Shown: positions 14,483 to 23,216 of the stretch, piece after piece
How the letters are laid out: each line of letters begins with the position of its first letter
Numbering within the stretch: position 1 is the first letter of the stretch
Assembly: GCF_003611675.1 (NCBI RefSeq)
Contig: NZ_RAWA01000055.1
Coordinates: 1-33,486, forward strand
DNA length: 33,486 nt
Direction of reading: 5' to 3'
Source of the DNA: Corallococcus sp. CA053C
GTDB taxonomy: Bacteria; Myxococcota; Myxococcia; Myxococcales; Myxococcaceae
Made by a program: the position numbers and the translations under genes
Notes under the pieces: generated by a model
The model's input: the letters and a program-made list of their open reading frames with translations, nothing else
The model's database searches: none
What the model was told of the DNA's origin: nothing

Positions 14483-15475
14483 ATGCCCCGGACGCCGCAG
14501 CTCAGTCCCCGGATGCTCCGCACCTACCCGCGCTTGAGCGGCCTGGAGCTGTCTGCCTCCGCGAGCGAGTCCCTGTCCCTGGACGACCTGGGCCTGGAGT
14601 CCGCCAGCGACCGCGTGGACCTGGCGTTCGGCACCTACAGCCGGGAGGGCCTGGAGCGCGCCCTGTCCGCCTACGGCTTCACCCAGCGCCTGGAGGACCG
14701 GGTGGGGCCCGTCGAGCTGCGCCTGTCCTGCCAGGATCCCTTCCAGCCGCGCCTCACCTGCTGGAGCAAGCGCTACCACGCCCCCGTCGCGGACGCGTCC
14801 CTGCGACGGACCCCGGGCGCGGAGGTCGGCTTCACCCACGCGGCGGCGGAGGCCCCGCTGCTCTATGTGGACAGCCTCCTGTTGCAGCAGCCGGGACGCC
14901 CGTTCGACTGGAACCGTCCGCCGCTGCCTGGCCAGCAGCATCCCGGGCTCGCGCTGTCACGCGACATCCTGGACCTCCTGCACCTGATGGCCCGCCGCAT
15001 CGGCGCGGAGGCGGTGGCGCTGATGCCCGCGACGTTCGCGGCGGCGTCCGTCTACGACCCGCGCTTCACCTTCGTGGACGGGGCCGCCCAGGGACGCTTC
15101 AGCGCCCTTCGCCGCGCGGGAAGGGGCTGGCCGCGCTGGCTGCTGGCCTGGGCGGTGGAGCTGGGCTGCATGCGGGACGCCCAGGGACAGCCCGCCCTCT
15201 TCGTCCCCTCGGCGATGATCAGCCCCCTGTCTCGGCGGCTGGCCCGGCGCTTCGAGACCCGCGGCTGGAACGAGGCCCAGCGCCTCCACGCGAAGCAGGC
15301 TGTGTCGCTTGACGAGGAGGCGCTCCAGGCGCGCTTCCCCTGGGCCCGGATGCCGCCCGGCCCTCCGCCCGAAAGGGTGGTGGAGCTGCTCGGGTATGAT
15401 CCGCTGTCGCCCGCGTCGTCCCCGGAGGGAGGGGACTTCGCGTCGGCGCCCCTGCGTTCCACTGCTGGCTCCTGA
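14483..15475 (+). CDS. conserved-looking hypothetical protein
   Basis: A 330-residue protein I cannot assign to a family. It starts nine bases after the greB stop and is likely co-transcribed. It has no signal peptide or membrane segment. Visible features are an acidic, Leu-rich N-terminus (SASASESLSLDDLGLESASD), a middle part with PGLALSRDILDLLHLMARRIGAEAVALMP, a Trp-rich stretch near PRWLLAWAVELGCM, and a Pro-rich C-terminal tail. Codon usage is strongly G/C at third positions, as in the neighbours, which supports real coding. A soluble cytoplasmic protein is likely; no function is proposed. Confidence 0.75.
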   Translation: MPRTPQLSPRMLRTYPRLSGLELSASASESLSLDDLGLESASDRVDLAFGTYSREGLERALSAYGFTQRLEDRVGPVELRLSCQDPFQPRLTCWSKRYHAPVADASLRRTPGAEVGFTHAAAEAPLLYVDSLLLQQPGRPFDWNRPPLPGQQHPGLALSRDILDLLHLMARRIGAEAVALMPATFAAASVYDPRFTFVDGAAQGRFSALRRAGRGWPRWLLAWAVELGCMRDAQGQPALFVPSAMISPLSRRLARRFETRGWNEAQRLHAKQAVSLDEEALQARFPWARMPPGPPPERVVELLGYDPLSPASSPEGGDFASAPLRSTAGS

Positions 15476-15590
15476 ACTCCGGGCCCGGGGCTGTAGCGCC
15501 CTGTTCCGACGGGGTGGGGGGCCGTGCTTTTTTGGACGTCCCTTCGCCTTCCCCGACGGGAATGCGGCTGGTCGCCCCTCGTTCGGTGCC

Positions 15591-15596
15591 TATATT
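15591..15596 (+). promoter_or_regulatory. possible -10 box upstream of phoH
   Basis: TATATT stands out in a G/C-rich 200-base intergenic region, about 80 bases before the PhoH start. No convincing -35 box lies 16-18 bases upstream, so this is only a candidate. Confidence 0.3.
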
Positions 15597-15677
15597 GAGG
15601 CCGGCAGGCAGCCTTCCGCGGTCCGTCGCTCGCCGTCCGCAATCGCACCCGAACCAGGTCAGGTCGCGAAGCCCACG

Positions 15678-16997
15678 ATGCGCAAGAACTTCATCCTCGA
15701 CACGAACGTCCTCCTCCATGACCCCCGCAGCATCTACGGGTTCAAGGACAACAACGTCATCATCCCCATCTACGTCATCGAGGAGATCGATCAGTTCAAG
15801 CGCGACCTCTCCGAGCTGGGACGCAACGCGCGACTGGTGGCGCGCTACCTGGACTCCTTCCGCGCCGAAGGCTCCCTGAAGGAAGGCGTCCCGCTGCCGC
15901 ACGGCGGGATGCTGCGCGTGAGCTTCACCGACCGGGCGCTTCCGTCGTCCATGGCGGACAGCAACCTGATGGACAACCGCATCCTCGCGGTGGCCATCGA
16001 CCTGATGGAGAACGAGCCGGAGACCCAGGCCGTCTTCATCACCAAGGACACCAACCTGCGCATCCGCGCCGACGCCCTGGGCCTGTCCGCCGAGGACTTC
16101 GACACCGAGCGCGTGGAGATCACCGACCTCTACACGGGCTTCGCCGAGCTGCTCGTGCCGCAGGACATGGTGGATCAGCTCTACAAGCCCGGCGGCGAGG
16201 TGGAGATCCCGGCCCAGGACCGGCTCTTCCCCAACCAGCTCGTGCTGCTCAAGGACGAACTCAACCCGTCCCACACCGCCATGGCCCGCTTCAACGCGGC
16301 CAAGGCGCGGCTCGTGCCGCTCGCGCGCCAGAGCAAGGAAGGCACCTGGGGCATCCGTCCGCGCAACATGGAGCAGGCGTTCTGCCTGGACCTGCTGCTC
16401 AACGATGACATCAAGCTCGTCACCATCGTGGGCAAGGCGGGCACGGGCAAGACGCTGCTCGCCATCGCCGCGGGCCTGCAGAAGGTGACGGAGGAGGGGC
16501 TGTACCACAAGCTGCTGGTCAGCCGGCCCATCTTCCCCCTGGGCCGCGACATCGGCTATCTGCCCGGCAGCGTCGAGGAGAAGCTCAACCCCTGGATGCA
16601 GCCCATCTTCGACAACGTGGAGTTCCTGATGAACCTCAGCCGCGCGGACAAGAAGGCCGGGCGCGGCCACCACGAGCTGATGGACCTGGGGCTGATGGAG
16701 ATTGAGCCGCTCACGTATATCCGTGGCCGGAGCATCCCGAACCAGTTCATCATCGTGGACGAGGCGCAGAACCTCACCCCCCACGAGGTGAAGACCATCC
16801 TCACCCGCGTGGGCGACAACACGAAGATCATCCTCACCGGCGACCCGTTCCAGATCGACAACCCGTACGTGGATTCGACGAACAACGGGCTCGTGCACGT
16901 CGTCAATCGCTTCAAGAACGAGAAGATCGCCGGCCACATCACCATGGCCAAGGGCGAGCGCAGCATGCTGGCCGAGCTGTCGGCCAACCTGCTGTGA
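15678..16997 (+). CDS. PhoH-family ATPase with N-terminal PIN domain
   Basis: A 439-residue PhoH2-type protein. Residues 1-~150 are a PIN-type nuclease domain: FILDTNVLLHDP with the first acidic residue, EEIDQFK, and later ITKDTNLRIRADALG. Residues ~240-439 are the PhoH helicase-like ATPase: Walker A GKAGTGKTLLAIAA (about residue 251), IRGRSIPNQFIIVDEAQNLTP with Walker B, and LTGDPFQIDNPYVD. PIN-PhoH proteins are RNA helicase/ribonucleases tied to toxin-like or RNA-quality roles. ATG 15678 is chosen because the PIN strand begins at once; no good Shine-Dalgarno is visible, so the start has some doubt. A DUF493 gene follows 31 bases downstream. Confidence 0.94.
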   Translation: MRKNFILDTNVLLHDPRSIYGFKDNNVIIPIYVIEEIDQFKRDLSELGRNARLVARYLDSFRAEGSLKEGVPLPHGGMLRVSFTDRALPSSMADSNLMDNRILAVAIDLMENEPETQAVFITKDTNLRIRADALGLSAEDFDTERVEITDLYTGFAELLVPQDMVDQLYKPGGEVEIPAQDRLFPNQLVLLKDELNPSHTAMARFNAAKARLVPLARQSKEGTWGIRPRNMEQAFCLDLLLNDDIKLVTIVGKAGTGKTLLAIAAGLQKVTEEGLYHKLLVSRPIFPLGRDIGYLPGSVEEKLNPWMQPIFDNVEFLMNLSRADKKAGRGHHELMDLGLMEIEPLTYIRGRSIPNQFIIVDEAQNLTPHEVKTILTRVGDNTKIILTGDPFQIDNPYVDSTNNGLVHVVNRFKNEKIAGHITMAKGERSMLAELSANLL

Positions 16998-17028
16998 GGC
17001 ACCCGCAGCCCCCATTCCGAGAGATGTC

Positions 17029-17334
17029 ATGACCCAGGACGGCTCCGACAAGCCCGAGGCCCCCGGTGAGGAGAAGAAGCCCCTCATCGAGTACCCCGCC
17101 ATCTACACGTTCAAGGTGATGGGCGAGCAGACGCCCGACTTCGCCGAACACGTGCGCTCGCTCTTCAAGCGGAAGATGGGGACGGAGGTGTCTCCGGACT
17201 CCATCCACGTGCAGCCCAGCAGCAAGGGCAAGTACGTGTCGCTGAGCGTGTCCGTGTTCCTGCTGTCCGAGGAGCAGCGCCGCGCCATCTACGCGGAGCT
17301 GCACCAGGATCCGCGCATCGTCTACTACCTGTGA
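17029..17334 (+). CDS. DUF493 (YbeD-like) protein
   Basis: A 101-residue protein of the DUF493/YbeD family, an ACT-like ferredoxin-type fold with a suspected regulatory, ligand-binding role. Typical wording includes YPAIYTFKVMGEQTPDF, an amphipathic helix (EHVRSLFKRKM), the SSKGKYVSLSVSVFLLSEEQ strand-turn, and the YxxLHQDPRIVYYL ending, where a final VxYxL is the family hallmark. It has a short Lys/Glu-rich N-terminal extension. It lies 31 bases after phoH and is probably co-transcribed with it. Confidence 0.88.
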   Translation: MTQDGSDKPEAPGEEKKPLIEYPAIYTFKVMGEQTPDFAEHVRSLFKRKMGTEVSPDSIHVQPSSKGKYVSLSVSVFLLSEEQRRAIYAELHQDPRIVYYL

Positions 17335-17421
17335 GGCAGGCGGTGCGCGGGCTCCATTCCAGGGTGGGGACGGGGCTCGCGGTGGCTGGAAGTCCGGCCG
17401 GTGTGCGTATATGAGGAGGCC

Positions 17422-18183
17422 ATGAGTCCCGCCGAGCACTTCCCGCTGTACCACCCGCCGGGTGCGCAGCGCGCGTTCGGCTCCGACGACGCCACGCGCC
17501 GCTTCGCCAAGGTGGCCCAGCTGGATCCGGGCTCGCGCGTGCTGGTGCTCGGGTGTGGCCCGGAGGGGACCAGCGCCGTGCTCCTGGCCCAGGAGCTGAA
17601 GTGCTCCGTGGTGGCCGTGGACACGGACGAAGCCCTCGTGTCGCCGGTGCGCGAGCGCGTGCGCTCACAGGGCCTGTCGGATCGCATCGAGGTGCGGCGC
17701 GTGGCCCCGGACGCGCTGGGCATGCTGGACGGCCCCTTCCACGGCATCCTCGTGCCCGGGCGCGTGCAGTACCCGCTGGAGGTCTCGCTGCGCATGTTCC
17801 GCCAGCTGTTGGGCAAGCGCGGCCGCGTGGGCTTCACCTTCCCGGCGCGCGTGGGCCGCTTCACGCCCAAGCCCGTGCTGGACTTCTGGGAGAAGCGCCT
17901 GGGCGCGCCGCTGCTCCTGCCGCGCGAGCTGCTCCAGGCGCTGGAGGGCGCAGGCTTCGAGCCGGAGTCCGTGGAGACGCTGCACGACACGGAGCTGGAC
18001 GCGCTCTACCGGGACATGGAAGCGCACCTGCCGGAGGCCGCGTCCACGGAGAGCGCCGCCTTCCGCGAGGAGCTGGTCCTGCACCAGGAGCACAACCACA
18101 AGCCGGGCGTCAGCTACGCGTTCGCGGTGGGCCGGCGCAAGGAGCCGGGAGAGAAGCCCCCCGCGTCGCGCGACCGGGGCTGA
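17422..18183 (+). CDS. class I SAM-dependent methyltransferase
   Basis: A 253-residue Rossmann-fold methyltransferase. Motif I is VLVLGCGPEGTSAVLLA (about residues 43-58); the acidic end of strand 2 is VVAVDTDEALV; a later strand reads GPFHGILVPGRVQYPLEV. The GCGPEG loop binds S-adenosylmethionine. The acceptor substrate cannot be told. ATG 17422 is chosen over GTG 17401 because GAGGAGG ends two bases before it. It is convergent with the lipid-kinase gene, separated by a strong hairpin. Confidence 0.85.
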   Translation: MSPAEHFPLYHPPGAQRAFGSDDATRRFAKVAQLDPGSRVLVLGCGPEGTSAVLLAQELKCSVVAVDTDEALVSPVRERVRSQGLSDRIEVRRVAPDALGMLDGPFHGILVPGRVQYPLEVSLRMFRQLLGKRGRVGFTFPARVGRFTPKPVLDFWEKRLGAPLLLPRELLQALEGAGFEPESVETLHDTELDALYRDMEAHLPEAASTESAAFREELVLHQEHNHKPGVSYAFAVGRRKEPGEKPPASRDRG

Positions 18184-18221
18184 GGCTCTTTCCTCGGCGC
18201 TGACGCCGTCGAGAGCCCGGA

Positions 18222-18241
18222 GGGCCCGTAAGGACGGGCCC
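18222..18241. terminator. bidirectional hairpin between convergent genes
   Basis: GGGCCCGT, loop AAGG, ACGGGCCC forms a perfect 8-bp stem in the 70-base gap between the methyltransferase and the lipid-kinase gene. No T-run follows, so it may only be a weak or Rho-assisted terminator. Confidence 0.6.
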
Positions 18242-18254
18242 CGCGTTCAGCGCG

Positions 18255-19343
18255 CTACTGCACGCCGTTGAAGTCGAGCAGCTCGATGGACTCGGGCGCC
18301 ACCGACAGCGTGACCTGCTCGCGGTAGCCGGCCGCGTCGCCGCCGACCTGGAAGGGCATGGGCTTCGCGAAGCGGATGGTGACGTCCTTCGCGTGGAAGT
18401 CGTGCAGGCCCTCCGGGGCCCAGCGGCCGTTCCACAGGCGGGGCAGGTTGGCCAGCACCTGCGTGGGCGACACCTGGCCCAGGCGCAGCTGCAGGTAGCC
18501 CCGGCGATCATTGGCGTAGGGGAACATCCGGAAGCCGTAGCCGTAGAAGGGCATGGTGCCCGCGGCCGCCATCATCAGCTTGCCCCGGAAGAGCGTCGCG
18601 CCGGGGGCGAGGGGCGCGCCCACCTCGTGGCCGTCCGCGCCCAGGCGGAAGGCCTCCGCGGCGCCGTTGACGACTTCGCACTCCACCAGCACGGAGCTCG
18701 TGAGGTAGTGCGGCACCGTCTTGAAGGCCACCGCGGAGAAGTAGCCGCCACCGCCGGACATGACCCGCTTGAACATGCCCTTGCCCAGGGTCTCCTTCAC
18801 GGCGATGTAGTCGTTGAGCACCTTGCCATCCACGCCCAGCCCCGCGAAGGGCGCGCGCTGGCCGTCCACCTGCACCAGGTCCATGGTGCGCACGCCGGGG
18901 ACCTCCGCGGCGCGGGCACGCACCACGTCGTTGAGGATGCCGTCGCCGCGCGTGCTGGAGGCGTTGACGAACGCCGCGATGCCGTTGCCCGTGCCCAGCT
19001 TCAGGATGCCGAAGCGCGGCGCGGCCTGGCCGGCGAACTTCCCGCGCGGGCCCACCTGCTGCAGCACCTCGTTGACGAAGCCCATGAAGGTGCCGTCGCC
19101 GCCGCCGGTGAACACCGTGGGGTAGCGCCGCTCCAGCACCGTCTGCGCGATGCGCCGCGCGTCCAGCGGCGAGCGCGACAGGAACAGGTCCTCCTCCGGC
19201 ACCACGTGCGACAGCAGCTTCACCACCCGGGCGTCCACCTTCCGGGCGTTCGCGTTGAGCAGCACCGCGACCTTCGGTTCAGCGGACGGGAGCGCCGAGG
19301 GGGAGCGGCGGAAGTCCGTGGAACGAAGGGGCTGGACCAGCAT
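18255..19343 (-). CDS. diacylglycerol/lipid kinase family protein
   Basis: A 362-residue member of the diacylglycerol-kinase catalytic family (YegS/LCB5 type), which phosphorylates lipid alcohols such as diacylglycerol or sphingoid bases. Seen: the opening strand KVAVLLNANARKVD (the nucleotide-binding NxxxxK region), FTGGGDGTFMGFVNEV (the GGDGT phosphate loop, about residue 80), LGTGNGIAAFVN, and the C-terminal beta-sandwich domain (LVQVDGQRAPFAGLGVDGKVLND, MPFQVGGDAAGYREQV). GGAG on the minus strand nine bases upstream supports ATG 19343. The exact lipid substrate is unknown. Confidence 0.9.
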   Translation of the reverse strand: MLVQPLRSTDFRRSPSALPSAEPKVAVLLNANARKVDARVVKLLSHVVPEEDLFLSRSPLDARRIAQTVLERRYPTVFTGGGDGTFMGFVNEVLQQVGPRGKFAGQAAPRFGILKLGTGNGIAAFVNASSTRGDGILNDVVRARAAEVPGVRTMDLVQVDGQRAPFAGLGVDGKVLNDYIAVKETLGKGMFKRVMSGGGGYFSAVAFKTVPHYLTSSVLVECEVVNGAAEAFRLGADGHEVGAPLAPGATLFRGKLMMAAAGTMPFYGYGFRMFPYANDRRGYLQLRLGQVSPTQVLANLPRLWNGRWAPEGLHDFHAKDVTIRFAKPMPFQVGGDAAGYREQVTLSVAPESIELLDFNGVQ

Positions 19344-19664
19344 GGGACGACTCCAGGGGGGCGGGGGACCGGTATGACAGCGATGACGCGGTGGAGACTG
19401 TGCACTTTCCTCGCCAAGGACTGACGCGGGGCGTTAGTCCGGGTGTTCACTGGAGTTTCAAGGGGTTGCACGGTCTGTTGGTGGCCAATGTGGCCGCTCG
19501 GTTGCTACCGCCGGGTGACGGCGGTGTAGAGCGCGTTACGCACCCGTGCCACCGAAGTGGCAGGGCGGTGACACACCCCGCCGTGGCCTGCGCACTGCGC
19601 TACGCAGGGGGCGTCATCACCTTTGCGGTGGCTGCCCGGGTCCACGGGAAACCTGCCCTCGCGT

Positions 19665-19692
19665 TTGACACGCCGGGGGGGGTGGTTACGTT
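19665..19692 (+). promoter_or_regulatory. candidate promoter of dnaK
   Basis: TTGACA (19665-19670), a 16-base spacer, and TACGTT (19687-19692), about 57 bases before the dnaK start. The -35 is perfect and the -10 is partial. The 404-base gap between the lipid kinase and dnaK holds no gene; a CIRCE inverted repeat was looked for and not found. A 6-bp hairpin with a CGAA loop lies at 19547-19562. Confidence 0.5.
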
Positions 19693-19748
19693 GGGCATAC
19701 ATCGGGTTTTGGCAGGAAAACCGTAGTTATTTCCAGAGGATGGGAACC

Positions 19749-21662
<1,914 letters not shown>

Positions 21663-21683
21663 GGCCGTGAGCTGCTGAACATC

Positions 21684-21724
21684 CAGGGCCGGTGCTCCGA
21701 CGAGGGGCGCCGGCCCTGTCTTTT
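21684..21724 (+). terminator. dnaK intrinsic terminator
   Basis: A 12-bp stem (21684-21695 CAGGGCCGGTGC with 21707-21718 GCGCCGGCCCTG, one G-U pair), an 11-base loop and then TCTTTT at 21719-21724. It lies 22 bases after the dnaK stop codon. Confidence 0.88.
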
Positions 21725-21875
21725 GGGGGCGCCCCGTGTCCTTCCGGCGCGGTGGACGGTCGTGCCGGACGCGGGATGTGGCGGGACGGCAACCCCGTGA
21801 TTTCACGCGGCCCGGGCTGGCGGAGGCACTGCAAGGGGCGGGCGCGTTCCCGCTGCTCCCAAAAGGTGCCCCGCC

Positions 21876-22730
21876 ATGTCCCGCATTGAATCCCCGCTGT
21901 CCGGCCTCCGCCCGGACCTCACCGCCTCCGAGGTCCCCTCCAGTCCGGCTTCCGCGCCCACGTCACGTCCGCTGTCGGCAGCTCCGGCCAACTCCGTGGA
22001 GGTGTTCCGCGGCGCCGTCGCACCCGCCCCGGTGCCCGCGCGGGCCACCTTGCAGGGGGCGCTCCGGGCGCGGGAGGACAATGGCTTCGACTTCGGCGTG
22101 GGCGGCGCGTTCCCGCCCCGTCCCGCGGGCAGCCTTCGCGAGCAGGTGAAGCAGGGGGCGCTGCTGATGGCGCAGACCGAGGCGGCGGCGGTCAGCGTGA
22201 CCCTGGACGGGGGCGCCGCGATGGACGCCTACGCGCGCGAGCACCTGCGACACCTGGAGCCGAGTCCGCCCCTCGCGGGCGCGCCCACGTCGCTCACCGA
22301 CTACACCAGCACCATTCCCGGTGTGTCCTCGAAGGAGGCCTACGCGTCCTTCGTGAGCAACCCGGAGATGCTCTTCGGCGCGGCGGGCATCTTCATGCGG
22401 CCGGCGGTGAGCGCGCTGACGGATGGCGCCCGGCTGTTCCTGGAGGAGCAGGGGCCGCCGCCGGTGTGGGCGCCCATCACCGTGAAGCTGGACGCGGCGC
22501 AGCGCACCGTCCACATCACCACCCTGGACGGTCATCCGCTGCGTGGCACCAACCGGTTCGTCTTCGACGATGACGGCACCGGCGGCACGCGCATCCGCCA
22601 GTACTCCGCCTTCCAGGGCAGCTCGCCCGCGACGTCGGTGGGGCTGGCCCTGATGGATCCCATTGAACGGCAGCACGACATCTGGCGCAGCGTGCACGGA
22701 CAACTGCATGACATGCTCAAGGCCCGCTGA
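21876..22730 (+). CDS. hypothetical protein, possible SRPBCC-like C-terminal domain
   Basis: A 284-residue protein. The first ~70 residues are Ser/Pro/Ala-rich and probably disordered; residues ~75-130 are helical. From about residue 150 on, the pattern of strands (PITVKLDAAQRTVHITTLDG, GTNRFVFDDDGTGGTRIRQYSAFQGSS) followed by a long C-terminal helix (DPIERQHDIWRSVHGQLHDML) recalls SRPBCC/DUF1990-type lipid- or ligand-binding folds, but this is pattern only. No signal peptide. AGGTG eight bases upstream supports ATG 21876. It is followed by the DCC gene 27 bases on. Confidence 0.7.
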   Translation: MSRIESPLSGLRPDLTASEVPSSPASAPTSRPLSAAPANSVEVFRGAVAPAPVPARATLQGALRAREDNGFDFGVGGAFPPRPAGSLREQVKQGALLMAQTEAAAVSVTLDGGAAMDAYAREHLRHLEPSPPLAGAPTSLTDYTSTIPGVSSKEAYASFVSNPEMLFGAAGIFMRPAVSALTDGARLFLEEQGPPPVWAPITVKLDAAQRTVHITTLDGHPLRGTNRFVFDDDGTGGTRIRQYSAFQGSSPATSVGLALMDPIERQHDIWRSVHGQLHDMLKAR

Positions 22731-22757
22731 CATAGAAGGCTTGTGGGGAGGTGACGG

Positions 22758-23165
22758 ATGACGACGCTCCAGACAACGCCGCCGGGCCACGACGTGGTCC
22801 TCTTCGACAGCCACTGCCGCGTGTGCAGTGGGGCCGCGCGTCAGATGCAGCGACTGGTGGGCGGCCAGGGCACGCAGCTGCTCTCGTTCCGCGACGAGGG
22901 CGTCCTGGACGCCTTCCCCGGCATCAGCTTCGAGCGGTGCGAGAAGGCCATGCAGCTCATCCAGGCGGACGGCCGGGTCCTGGAAGGGGCGGAGGCCATC
23001 ATCCGGGCGCTGGGCCGGCGACCGCTGGGCAGGCTGCTCTACGTGTACTACGTGCCGGGCCTGCGCCAGCTCGCGGACGTGGTGTACGGGGTGGTGGCCC
23101 GCTACCGCTTCCGCATCGCGGGTCGTGATTGCCCCGATGGCGCGTGCGCGGTGCACTTCAAATAG
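22758..23165 (+). CDS. DCC-family thiol-disulfide oxidoreductase-like protein
   Basis: A 135-residue DUF393/DCC protein. The family motif D-x-x-C-x-x-C is present as FDSHCRVCS near the N-terminus, on the first strand after VVLF. Other family wording includes LLSFRDE, the AMQLIQADGRVLEGAEAIIRAL region, and RPLGRLLYVYYVPGLRQLADVVYGVVARYR. Such proteins are thought to act in thiol redox reactions. GGGAGGTGACGG precedes the ATG. It stands just upstream of the MoxR/VWA operon, 51 bases from it; a link with that operon is possible but not shown. Confidence 0.88.
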   Translation: MTTLQTTPPGHDVVLFDSHCRVCSGAARQMQRLVGGQGTQLLSFRDEGVLDAFPGISFERCEKAMQLIQADGRVLEGAEAIIRALGRRPLGRLLYVYYVPGLRQLADVVYGVVARYRFRIAGRDCPDGACAVHFK

Positions 23166-23216
23166 GGGAAGGGGGGCGGATAGCATGCGTTCTTCCCCGT
23201 TCCCCTCTGGCCCTCC

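Noticed and set aside
15219-17102. 627-codon minus-strand frame opposite phoH
   Set aside because: Antisense shadow of the PhoH ATPase, whose Walker motifs are unambiguous on the plus strand.
19500-19740. CIRCE (TTAGCACTC-N9-GAGTGCTAA) upstream of dnaK
   Set aside because: No matching inverted repeat is present.
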